Shown here piece after piece: positions 32,805 through 39,508 of a stretch of 40,889 nucleotides of DNA (positions within the stretch are counted from its first letter, which is position 1; the number at the start of each line of letters is the position of its first letter). The notes below the pieces were generated by a model. It made no database searches. It was given only the letters and a program-made list of their open reading frames with translations, and was not told where the DNA came from. The stretch is taken from positions 1 through 40,889 of the forward strand of contig VXME01000007.1 in assembly GCA_009861545.1 (NCBI GenBank), read 5' to 3'. Origin of the DNA: Acidobacteriota bacterium. GTDB taxonomy: Bacteria > Acidobacteriota > Vicinamibacteria > Vicinamibacterales > UBA8438. Position numbers and translations under genes: made by a program.

Positions 32805-33065
32805 TCAGTGACTTCGGTACACCTCGCGCCGATGTCCGATTCTCACTACGAGGACCACCAGCAGGTCATCCTCGACTTCGTAGATGATTCGATAATCGCC
32901 TGTCCGCACGCGATAGCGGCTCCTCGTCCCGCGTAGCTTCTCGACGCCCGGCGGACGGGGCTCATGAGCAAGTGCGTCGATCCGCTTGGCGAGGCGTCGT
33001 TGAACCGCCCGTCCGAGAGTGCGGAACGCGCGTGCCGCCGAAGGAACGAACTCGACGCGGTGCAT
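32805..33065 (-). CDS. RelE/ParE-type toxin
   Basis: The predicted product has 86 aa, typical for RelE. 'HRVEFVPSAARAFRTLGRAVQRRLAKRIDALAHEPRPPGVEKLRG' forms the helical hairpin and first strands; 'RYRVRTGDYRIIYEVEDDLLVVLVVRIGHRREVY' is the signature C-terminal sheet with the conserved 'GDYRIIY' and 'IGHRREVY'. It is expected to cleave ribosome-bound mRNA. The gene starts 51 nt after the Phd antitoxin stop, a wider gap than usual, with no better upstream start in frame. Confidence 0.9.
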   Translation of the reverse strand: MHRVEFVPSAARAFRTLGRAVQRRLAKRIDALAHEPRPPGVEKLRGTRSRYRVRTGDYRIIYEVEDDLLVVLVVRIGHRREVYRSH

Positions 33066-33116
33066 CCGGCTCGATCGGGGGATGCAATCGCGAGTGCAGG
33101 GTTTCCGGCCCGGATT

Positions 33117-33362
33117 CTAGAGGTCCAGGTCGCGTTTCAGAGCAGACCAATCAACGCGTCCTCGTTCTGTGCCGGCTCTCGCGGCGGCTTCATTGTCGAG
33201 CCGGTCCTCGATCTCCCTCAGAAGCTCCAGGTCCTCGATCGGCACGAGGGCCGCAACACTCCTGCCACCTCGATCCAGCACGATGCGTTCGCCTCCCTCG
33301 GCGACACGGTCGAGCGTGGCCGCAAACGCATCCCGAACCGAGCTTGCAGTGAGCCTCGTCAT
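33117..33362 (-). CDS. Phd/YefM-type antitoxin
   Basis: The predicted product has 81 aa from ATG 33362. 'MTRLTASSVRDAFAATLDRVAEGGERIVLDRGGRSVAALVPIEDLELLREIEDRLD' is a Phd/YefM DNA-binding domain; the tail 'GRVDWSALKRDLDL' is the toxin-binding part. It starts 4 nt after the stop of a 47-codon gene and precedes relE, so it is the middle gene of a three-gene operon. Confidence 0.9.
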   Translation of the reverse strand: MTRLTASSVRDAFAATLDRVAEGGERIVLDRGGRSVAALVPIEDLELLREIEDRLDNEAAARAGTERGRVDWSALKRDLDL

Positions 33363-33366
33363 TCGG

Positions 33367-33510
33367 CTATGTGACCTCGACCTGGAAGTCGAGCACGTCG
33401 AGCGCTTCCTCGTTGAGCTCGTCGGCGTGCTCGTCGATGATCTGTCGATCCCGGTGGTCGACATCGGTCCTGTCCTCGAGGTCGGAAGGTCCCGAGCGCC
33501 CGGGTTTCAT
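33367..33510 (-). CDS. 47-aa acidic small protein, first gene of the Phd/RelE operon
   Basis: An ORF of 47 codons runs from ATG 33510 to TAG 33367-33369. The product is strongly acidic ('SDLEDRTDVDHRDRQIIDEHADELNEEALDVLDFQVEV'), with a helical 'HADELNEEALDVLDFQ' segment. TATGAT lies exactly 6 nt upstream of its ATG. It ends 4 nt before the antitoxin start. I recognise the pattern from other GC-rich genomes but no named family. Its placement suggests a third toxin-antitoxin component or a leader peptide coupling antitoxin translation. Confidence 0.65.
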   Translation of the reverse strand: MKPGRSGPSDLEDRTDVDHRDRQIIDEHADELNEEALDVLDFQVEVT

Positions 33511-33516
33511 GCCACC

Positions 33517-33522
33517 ATCATA
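33517..33522 (-). promoter_or_regulatory. -10 box TATGAT, 6 nt before ATG of the 47-aa gene
   Basis: On the minus strand TATGAT, spacer ggtggc, then ATG 33510. This suggests a leaderless toxin-antitoxin operon mRNA. No -35 stands out. Confidence 0.5.
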
Positions 33523-33565
33523 CTGCCCGTCCGGATCGCTTGATGATGCCGTTGACAGGCAACCC

Positions 33566-35560
33566 TCACGGCAGCGCCAGCGCGATCAGCTCCGGGACAT
33601 CCCCGCCGATGGTCAGCGCGATGTGCTGCTTCCCCTCGTACAGGTAGGTCATCGGCGTCCCGATCGCGCCGGACGGGAGATCGACGGATCCGACGATCGC
33701 GCCCGTGGATTTGTCCCGCGCCACCAGTCGGGGGCCGCCGTCCGAGCCCCCCGCCGACAGGGCGCTGATGAGCAGCGTCTTCGTCAGCACCGGGCCGCCG
33801 TGCCCCTCGCCGCCGAGGGGCGGCAGGTCCAGGTCGCGCAGTAGCGGGTGATTGCGGTACCGGTCGCCGTCGCCATTGGGTTGCATCCAGGCGTGATCGC
33901 CTGCGTTGAGGTCGATGGCGGTCATCCGCGAGTAGGGCGGCTTGAGCAGCGGCAGCCCCTGCGGCATGGTCGGCTGGGTCCCGCTGTCGAAGTCCGCCTG
34001 CGTAAAGCGCAGGTTGCCGCCCTCGGCCGGGTCCGGCGTGTAGTACTTGATGACCGAGAAGCGGTTCTCGGAAGGCACGTAGAGCAGGCCGGTCTCGGGA
34101 TCGGCCGCCGCCCCGCTCCAGCTCGCCCCGCCGGCGATGTGCGGGCGCTGGATCGTCCCCTGCAGCCCGCCCTCCACGCTCAGCATCGGCGGCGTGAAGA
34201 GCGGCCCGAGCCGGAAGTTCCGCACTGCCTCGACGGCCATCGCGCGAATCTCGGGCGTGAAGTCGACCAGGTCGTCGATGCCGATGCCCTGGTACTCGAA
34301 CGGCGGCGGCCTGGTGGGGAAGGGCTGGGTCGGCGACAGCACCTCGCCCTCGAGGTCGGTGTCGGTCTCCACCGCGCGCTCCTCGATGGGCCAGACCGGC
34401 TCACCGGTGGCGCGGTCGAAGACGTAGGTGAAGCCCTGCTTGCTGACCTGCGCGAGTGCCTTGATGGTGCGCCCGTCCACGTTGATGTCGATCAGGGTCG
34501 GCGCGGCGGGGAAGTCGTAGTCCCAGACGCCGTGGTGGACGGCCTGGAAGTGCCAGACGCGCTGCCCGGTCTCGGCGTCGACCGCTACGATGCTCTCCGC
34601 GAACAGGTTGTCGCCCAGGCGGTGACCGCCGTAGTAGTCGCTGGTCGGGGTGCCGGTCGGCAGGTAGACGTAGCCGAGCTCGTCGTCGGCGCTCAGGGGC
34701 GGCCAGATGTTGGCGTTGCCGGAGTAGCGCCACGACTCGTTCAGCCAGGTGTCCGCGCCGAAGTCGTCCGCCTGCGGGATGGTGCGGAACACCCACCGCA
34801 CGTCGCCGGTCCGCGCGTCGACCCCCTTGACCCACCCGGGCGGCGCTTCCCGGCGGATGACGAAGTCCGAGATGATGGTCGGCGTGACCACCACGTCGCG
34901 GGTGATGACCGGCGGCGAGGCGACCCCTACGAGGTTGCGCCCCTGGTAGTTGGTCCCGCCGCGCTCGGCCCGCGGGACGCCTTCCATCAGGTCGACCCGG
35001 CCGTTGTCGCCGAAGTCGCGAATCGGCTCGCCGGTGCGGGCGTCCACCGCGATCAGGTACGCCTCGCTCGTGCCCCAGAAGATGCGGGCGTCGTCGGCGC
35101 CGTCGCTCCAGTAGGCGAGACCGCGCGAGCGGTAGGCGTGCGTCGGGTCGCCGCCCGCGTAGGCCTGCGGGTCGTGCACCCAGACGGTCTCGCCGCTGCC
35201 GGCGTCGACGGCCGCCGCCTGGTAGAGCGCGGTGGTCAGGTAGAGCACGCCGTCGATCATCAGCGGCGTCGCCTGCAGGCCGCGGATGGAGATCGGTCGG
35301 TCGTCCGCGCGCCGGGGCAACGACTCGAGGTCCACGTTGCCGTCGACGGACTGCCAGCGCCAGGCGATGCGCAGGTCGCTGAAGTTGCTCGCGTCGATCT
35401 GATCCAGCGGAGAATACTTGGTGCTGCCGTTGTCGCCGGCATAGCTGCGCCACTCGCCGTCGACGGCGCCGTACTGCGCGGCGGCGGGTTGGGCCGCCAG
35501 CAACAGCGCCGCTGAGACGGCAACGGTGAGTGCGACGAGACCTGCGTGTCGAGCGGACAT
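33566..35560 (-). CDS. PQQ-dependent dehydrogenase, glucose-dehydrogenase-like, exported
   Basis: The predicted product has 664 aa. ATG 35560 has GGAGG 6 nt upstream and starts a Sec signal (MSARHAGLVA..AAAQYG). There is no haem domain or multi-pass anchor, unlike membrane GDH. Propeller repeats include 'VDAGSGETVWVHDP', 'VDARTGEPIRDFGD', 'VDARTGDVRWVFRT', 'VDAETGQRVWHFQ' and 'FDRATGEPVWPIEE'. 'GVWDYDFPAAPTLIDINVDG' and 'LVGVASPPVITRDVVVTPTII' are typical of the PQQ-dependent glucose/sugar dehydrogenase group. It should oxidise a periplasmic sugar or polyol. It follows the TIM-barrel gene by 80 nt on the same strand, so the two may act on one carbohydrate. Confidence 0.9.
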   Translation of the reverse strand: MSARHAGLVALTVAVSAALLLAAQPAAAQYGAVDGEWRSYAGDNGSTKYSPLDQIDASNFSDLRIAWRWQSVDGNVDLESLPRRADDRPISIRGLQATPLMIDGVLYLTTALYQAAAVDAGSGETVWVHDPQAYAGGDPTHAYRSRGLAYWSDGADDARIFWGTSEAYLIAVDARTGEPIRDFGDNGRVDLMEGVPRAERGGTNYQGRNLVGVASPPVITRDVVVTPTIISDFVIRREAPPGWVKGVDARTGDVRWVFRTIPQADDFGADTWLNESWRYSGNANIWPPLSADDELGYVYLPTGTPTSDYYGGHRLGDNLFAESIVAVDAETGQRVWHFQAVHHGVWDYDFPAAPTLIDINVDGRTIKALAQVSKQGFTYVFDRATGEPVWPIEERAVETDTDLEGEVLSPTQPFPTRPPPFEYQGIGIDDLVDFTPEIRAMAVEAVRNFRLGPLFTPPMLSVEGGLQGTIQRPHIAGGASWSGAAADPETGLLYVPSENRFSVIKYYTPDPAEGGNLRFTQADFDSGTQPTMPQGLPLLKPPYSRMTAIDLNAGDHAWMQPNGDGDRYRNHPLLRDLDLPPLGGEGHGGPVLTKTLLISALSAGGSDGGPRLVARDKSTGAIVGSVDLPSGAIGTPMTYLYEGKQHIALTIGGDVPELIALALP

Positions 35561-35640
35561 GGGATCCTCCAATCCGAACCTGTGAGCGTGTGGCGAGATC
35601 CCGCGCGAGGTCCCACCACGACTCCCGGCGGCCGGCGCCG

Positions 35641-36591
35641 CTATCGATCGCAGGCGATGTAGGCGTCGATCACCGCGCGCTCGCCCTCCCGGCCCTCTCC
35701 CGCGTTGCCGTGCTCCATGCCGACGATGCCCCGGTAGCCCTTCTTCTTCAGGTGGCGGAACACGTTCAGGTAGTTGATCTCGCCGGTGGTCGGCTCGTTG
35801 CGTCCGGGGTTGTCGCCGACCTGGATATAGGCGATCTCGTCCCACGCCCGGTCGAGGTTCGGGATGAGATTGCCCTCGGTGATCTGCTGGTGGTAGAGGT
35901 CGTCGAGGATCTTGCAGTGGGGGCTGCCCACCGCCCGGCAGATCTGGTACGCCTGTGGAATGCCGGTAAGGAACACGCCGGCGTGGTCGGTCCAGTGGTT
36001 GAGCGGCTCCAGCACCAGGGTCAGCCCGGCCGGCTCGCAGATCTCCACCGCCCGCTTCAGGTTGTCGATGACGATGGACGTCTGGTAGGCACGCTCCAGC
36101 CCGCGGTCGTAGTCGCCGGGCACCACGGTGCACCACCGGGCGCCGACGCGGCCGGCCACCTCCGTCGCCTGCCGGATGTCGGCGAGGATGCGGCTGCGCG
36201 CCTCTGGAGCGTCGGAGGCGAACGAGACCTCGCCCCAGGCGGTGTGGGCCACGAAGACGCCCATGCGCATGTCGAGCCGCTCGAGCTCGGCGCCGATGCG
36301 CTCCTGGAGGGCGACGTCGCGCCGCGGCATCCCGTTGTCCTCCAGCGCCCGGAATCCCTCGTCGTGCATGAAGCGGAGCTGGTCGAGGAGGTCCTCGCCC
36401 GCGTGGTGGCGGAACATGCCGAAGTGGGGGGCGTAGTCGAGGCCGAAGCGGCGCCCGCCGCCGGCTGACTGCGCTGCCGCCCAGGCCGCCGCCGGTCCGC
36501 GCGCGGCGGTGAACGGGGTCGCGGCCAGCGCGTCGGTCGCCGCGGCAACTGCCGTGGCGAGACCCGTTCCCAGAAACGCTCTTCTCTGCAT
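35641..36591 (-). CDS. Tat-exported xylose-isomerase-like TIM-barrel (hydroxypyruvate-isomerase-like)
   Basis: The predicted product has 316 aa from ATG 36591. 'MQRRAFLGTGLATAVAAAT' is a twin-arginine signal. The barrel shows 'FGLDYAPHFGMFRH', 'LTLVLEPLNHWTDHAG' with the metal-binding Glu, 'CKILDDLYHQQITEGNL', 'IAYIQVGDNPGRNEPTTGEINYLNVFRHLKKKGYRGIVGMEHGN'. These match the hydroxypyruvate isomerase/sugar epimerase branch of AP-endonuclease-2-like TIM barrels. Isomerisation or epimerisation of a periplasmic sugar acid is likely. A TACGAT box lies 7 nt before the start, and the promoter region is shared with the divergent permease. Confidence 0.88.
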   Translation of the reverse strand: MQRRAFLGTGLATAVAAATDALAATPFTAARGPAAAWAAAQSAGGGRRFGLDYAPHFGMFRHHAGEDLLDQLRFMHDEGFRALEDNGMPRRDVALQERIGAELERLDMRMGVFVAHTAWGEVSFASDAPEARSRILADIRQATEVAGRVGARWCTVVPGDYDRGLERAYQTSIVIDNLKRAVEICEPAGLTLVLEPLNHWTDHAGVFLTGIPQAYQICRAVGSPHCKILDDLYHQQITEGNLIPNLDRAWDEIAYIQVGDNPGRNEPTTGEINYLNVFRHLKKKGYRGIVGMEHGNAGEGREGERAVIDAYIACDR

Positions 36592-36602
36592 GCCCGCTAT
36601 CG

Positions 36603-36608
36603 TATATT
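36603..36608 (+). promoter_or_regulatory. TATATT box in divergent promoter, 6 nt before upstream ORF
   Basis: TATATT, spacer gccggg, then ATG 36615. The minus-strand TACGAT for the TIM-barrel gene overlaps it, so transcription in one direction could hinder the other. Confidence 0.45.
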
Positions 36609-36614
36609 GCCGGG

Positions 36615-36683
36615 ATGGACGAGGCGGCCGGAGAATCGTTCGAAGCGGTGCAACAGGAGCGCCGGGGTTCCCGGCATGTCTGA
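36615..36683 (+). CDS. possible 22-aa leader ORF upstream of the permease
   Basis: ATG 36615 opens a 22-codon frame (begins MDEAAGESFE) whose TGA at 36681-36683 overlaps the permease start at 36676. The frame differs from the permease. With the TATATT box 6 nt upstream it could be translated leaderless and couple to the permease. It is short and unconserved to my knowledge. Confidence 0.3.
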   Translation: MDEAAGESFEAVQQERRGSRHV

Positions 36684-38553
36684 CCCGCCGGTCAATCTTC
36701 GCAAGCTGCTCGGCCGCGGCGACGTGCTGGCCATCGCCTTCGGCGCGATGGTCGGCTGGAGTTGGGTGGTGCTGGCCGGGGAGATGGTCGTCCGGGCTGG
36801 CGCGATCGGCTCGATCCTGGCGTTCGGAGCCGGCGCGGTGATGGTCTGGCTGGTCGGTCTCACCTACGCCGAGCTGTCGTCGGCGCTGTCGCGCGCCGGC
36901 GGCGAAATCAGCTTCACCTTCGTCGCCATGGGAGCGGGCGGCGGGTTCGTTTGCGGCTGGACGCTGGTGCTGGCGTACGTGGCTGTCTGCGCCTTCGAGG
37001 CCGTTGCCCTGCCCACCGTCGTCAGCTACCTCGCGCCCGGCTTCGATGCCGGCTCCCTCTACGTGGTGGCCGGCTGGGAGGTGCACGCGAGCTGGGTGCT
37101 CGTCGGGGTGGCCGGCGCGCTGGTCATCGGCGTCGTCAACTACCGCGGTATCCGCTTCGCCGCCTTCGCGCAGCGTCTCGCCGTCGGCAGCCTGCTGCTG
37201 GTGGGGCTGGCGTTCTTCCTGCCGGGCGCGGCGCGCGGCGACACCGCCAACCTGGCGCCCTGGATCACGGACTGGGAGGGTGTGCTGCAGGTCGTCATCA
37301 TGACGCCGTTCCTCTACGTCGGGTTCGACGTCATTCCGCAGCTCGCCGAGGAGATCGACGTTCCGTTCCGGACCATCGGCCGCATCATCGTGCTCTCGAT
37401 CCTGATGGCCCTCGGTTGGTACGCCCTCGTGCAATGGACGGTCGGCCTGTCGCTCGACCCCGCGACGCTTCCCGGGCGGGCGTTGCCCACCGCCGACGCC
37501 ATGAGCGCCGTCTACGGCAGCCCCTGGGCGGGGCGGGTGCTCGTGGTCGGCGGCGCGTTCGGTATCCTCACGAGCTGGAACGCGTTCTTCCTCGGTGCTT
37601 CACGGCTGCTGTTCGCGATGGCCCGCGGCGGGATGCTGCCGGCGGTATTCGCCCGCCTGCACCCGCGCTACGGGTCGCCGGTGGCGGTTGTCGTCGTGCT
37701 GACCGGGATCACCGTGGTCGCTCCGTTCTTCGGCCGTCCGGCCCTGGTGTGGCTGGTCGACGCCGGATCGCTGGCGACGGTAGTCGGCTACCTGCTGGTG
37801 GCGGTGGCGTTCCTCATCATCCGGCGCCGTCATCCGGACCTGCCGCGCCCGTATCGCGTCGCGGCTCCGAGGCTGGTCGGCTGGCTGGCGGTGGCAGCCA
37901 CGGTGTTCTTCATCCTCCTCTACCTGCCCGGCAGCCCGTCGGCGCTCGTCTGGCCGGAGGAGTGGGCGATCGTGCTGCTGTGGGCGGGGCTGGGTGTCGC
38001 GCTGGCCGCGGGCATGCGGCGCCGGGAGGCATCCATCGACCGCGGCCGGCAGGCGCGGCTGATCCTGGGAGAGTATGCCGGGTTGCTGGGGCTGGGAGGA
38101 GAGGCAACGATGGTGGCGCGAGAGTGGCTCGAGAGCGGAGACGAAAGGTTCGCTCCTATCGATCAGCTGACTGACTATTGGCGGGCATTCAACAACCTCT
38201 ACTCGCCTGTGACTGGTCCCTCCGAGCCCCAAAGAATCCTGAACTTTCTGGCGCTGCATGTTCCCGAAGAGACGGCCACGACGATACTCCAGGACCGGGA
38301 GGGAGAAGCACGCTATCTGTTGTCGGTACCGGTAGTGGACATGAGGGGGAATGGCCGCGACACAGCGGACTGTATCGAGAAGTTCGACGACGCGGGTAAT
38401 TCTCTGGAGAAGTTACAGCAACTGTTCAGGGTAATCTATCAAGTTCGCTGCAATCTCGAGCACGGTCAGAAGTCTCCAACCGACGACCGAGACGTTCGGT
38501 TGTGTCAGGCCGCAGGGCCGATCGTGGCGGACGTCGTGAGGATCAACACGTAG
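36676..38553 (+). CDS. APC-family amino-acid/amine permease fused to a C-terminal HEPN-like domain
   Basis: The predicted product has 625 aa from ATG 36676. Residues ~1-450 are an APC-superfamily transporter with about 12 membrane segments. It has 'GRGDVLAIAFGAMVGWSWVVLAG', 'LVGLTYAELSSALSRAGGE', 'TPFLYVGFDVIPQLAEEIDVPFRTIGR' and 'NAFFLGASRLLFAMARGGMLP', which fits the family's N-terminal GxG region and helix 8 area. The normal permease end near 'GMRRREAS' runs without a stop into residues ~455-625. That tail shows 'VAREWLESGDERFAPIDQLTDYWRAFNNLYS', a long helix set and R591-C-N-L-E-H596-GQK, the RX4-6H motif of HEPN RNase domains. The DNA of the tail (from ~38040) is AT-richer than the permease. 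It is either a true fusion or an acquired HEPN gene joined in frame by deletion of the permease stop. Confidence 0.8.
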   Translation: MSDPPVNLRKLLGRGDVLAIAFGAMVGWSWVVLAGEMVVRAGAIGSILAFGAGAVMVWLVGLTYAELSSALSRAGGEISFTFVAMGAGGGFVCGWTLVLAYVAVCAFEAVALPTVVSYLAPGFDAGSLYVVAGWEVHASWVLVGVAGALVIGVVNYRGIRFAAFAQRLAVGSLLLVGLAFFLPGAARGDTANLAPWITDWEGVLQVVIMTPFLYVGFDVIPQLAEEIDVPFRTIGRIIVLSILMALGWYALVQWTVGLSLDPATLPGRALPTADAMSAVYGSPWAGRVLVVGGAFGILTSWNAFFLGASRLLFAMARGGMLPAVFARLHPRYGSPVAVVVVLTGITVVAPFFGRPALVWLVDAGSLATVVGYLLVAVAFLIIRRRHPDLPRPYRVAAPRLVGWLAVAATVFFILLYLPGSPSALVWPEEWAIVLLWAGLGVALAAGMRRREASIDRGRQARLILGEYAGLLGLGGEATMVAREWLESGDERFAPIDQLTDYWRAFNNLYSPVTGPSEPQRILNFLALHVPEETATTILQDREGEARYLLSVPVVDMRGNGRDTADCIEKFDDAGNSLEKLQQLFRVIYQVRCNLEHGQKSPTDDRDVRLCQAAGPIVADVVRINT

Positions 38554-38616
38554 TCGAAGATATTGGAAGCGGCGCGGCCTCGAAGCGGCTTGCACTTCTT
38601 CATTGGGCGGCGGTGC

Positions 38617-38622
38617 TAGACT
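38617..38622 (+). promoter_or_regulatory. -10-like box TAGACT, 6 nt before ATG 38629
   Basis: TAGACT, spacer agcgaa, then ATG. No Shine-Dalgarno is present; probable leaderless start of the two-gene nucleotidyltransferase module. Confidence 0.45.
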
Positions 38623-38628
38623 AGCGAA

Positions 38629-38850
38629 ATGAAGTCGGTTGCCTGTACAACCAGTCGCCGTGAGGCTGCCGCGGTTCGGGCAATGTCCCCCGCGGAACGC
38701 CTTGATCTCGCGTTCAGCCTGGGGGAAGAGGATCTCGAGTCTTTCCGGGCAACGCATGGCCTGGACCGGCGGACTGCGATTCGGCTGTTGGAGCGCCGGC
38801 GACAGGCCACGCGGCAACCTAGCGCATGCCTCGAACGGCTCATCGGGTGA
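38629..38850 (+). CDS. 73-aa partner of nucleotidyltransferase (putative antitoxin)
   Basis: The predicted product has 73 aa. 'MSPAERLDLAFSLGEEDLESFRATHGLDRRTAIRLLERRRQ' is a helical, charged segment; I recognise it only as a small protein often placed before nucleotidyltransferase-like genes. Its stop overlaps a GTG of the next gene as GTGA, giving coupling. Possibly the antitoxin of an AbiEii/MNT-style pair. Confidence 0.6.
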   Translation: MKSVACTTSRREAAAVRAMSPAERLDLAFSLGEEDLESFRATHGLDRRTAIRLLERRRQATRQPSACLERLIG

Positions 38851-39383
38851 GCCTGATCGAGCGCGTCACGGAGGTCCTCGACCGGGCCAAGGCGAGTTAC
38901 GCGGTGATCGGCGCGGCGGCGATGGCGGCTCGCGGTGTAGGTCGGTCGACCCGTGATGTAGATCTGCTGACGCTGTCCGTGGCTGGACTCGACAAGGCGT
39001 GGTGGACATCGCTATCGAGAGCCGGCGTGAGCGTGTCGGTCTCGCACGGCGATGCCGACGATCCCCTCGCCGGCGTCGTTCGCTTCGAACAGAAGGGCGA
39101 GCGACCGGTCGATCTGGTATTCGGCCGGTATCGGTGGCAGCAGCGCGTGCTCGCGCGCGCAGAGCCGGCAGTGATCGGCGGATTGAATCTGCCGACTGCC
39201 CAGACGTCGGATCTCATTCTGCTGAAGCTCTACGCTGGCGGCGCGCAGGACGCGTGGGACATCGAGCAGTTGCTGGCTGGCCCGGACCGCGGGGTGCTCA
39301 TCGCCGACGTCGAGGCTGTGGTTGTTGAACTGCCTGCGCGGTGTCGGAGACTATGGAAAGCGGTTCTCGATCCCCGCCCTTGA
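38847..39383 (+). CDS. nucleotidyltransferase-fold protein (AbiEii/MNT-like putative toxin)
   Basis: The predicted product has 178 aa using GTG 38847, which overlaps the previous stop by 4 nt; ATG 38826 (7 codons upstream, 25-nt overlap) is the alternative. 'YAVIGAAAMAARGVGRSTRDVDLLTLS' is the nucleotidyltransferase motif, with G-x-A-A and D37-x-D39 as metal-binding acids. 'PVDLVFGRYRWQQRVLARAEPAVIGGLNLPTAQTSDLILLKLYAGGAQDAWDIEQLL' matches the rest of this small family. In known AbiEii and MenA-type toxins such enzymes transfer NMPs or block tRNA. The product is shorter than AbiEii and its substrate is unknown. Confidence 0.75.
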   Translation: MSLIERVTEVLDRAKASYAVIGAAAMAARGVGRSTRDVDLLTLSVAGLDKAWWTSLSRAGVSVSVSHGDADDPLAGVVRFEQKGERPVDLVFGRYRWQQRVLARAEPAVIGGLNLPTAQTSDLILLKLYAGGAQDAWDIEQLLAGPDRGVLIADVEAVVVELPARCRRLWKAVLDPRP

Positions 39384-39508
39384 CCAGGTTGTCCATCGGG
39401 GTCGCAGCGGCAGACGACCCGAGACACGGTGGTACCATTGAACTGCTGGTTGACAGGTGGCGGCGGATGGTTGGCGCTGTCGAGATTCGGACGACGGGAG
39501 ACTTCGAC

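Noticed and set aside
33848-35515. 555-codon plus-strand frame opposite the PQQ dehydrogenase
   Set aside because: Shadow frame without motifs; the minus strand has PQQ propeller repeats and a signal peptide.
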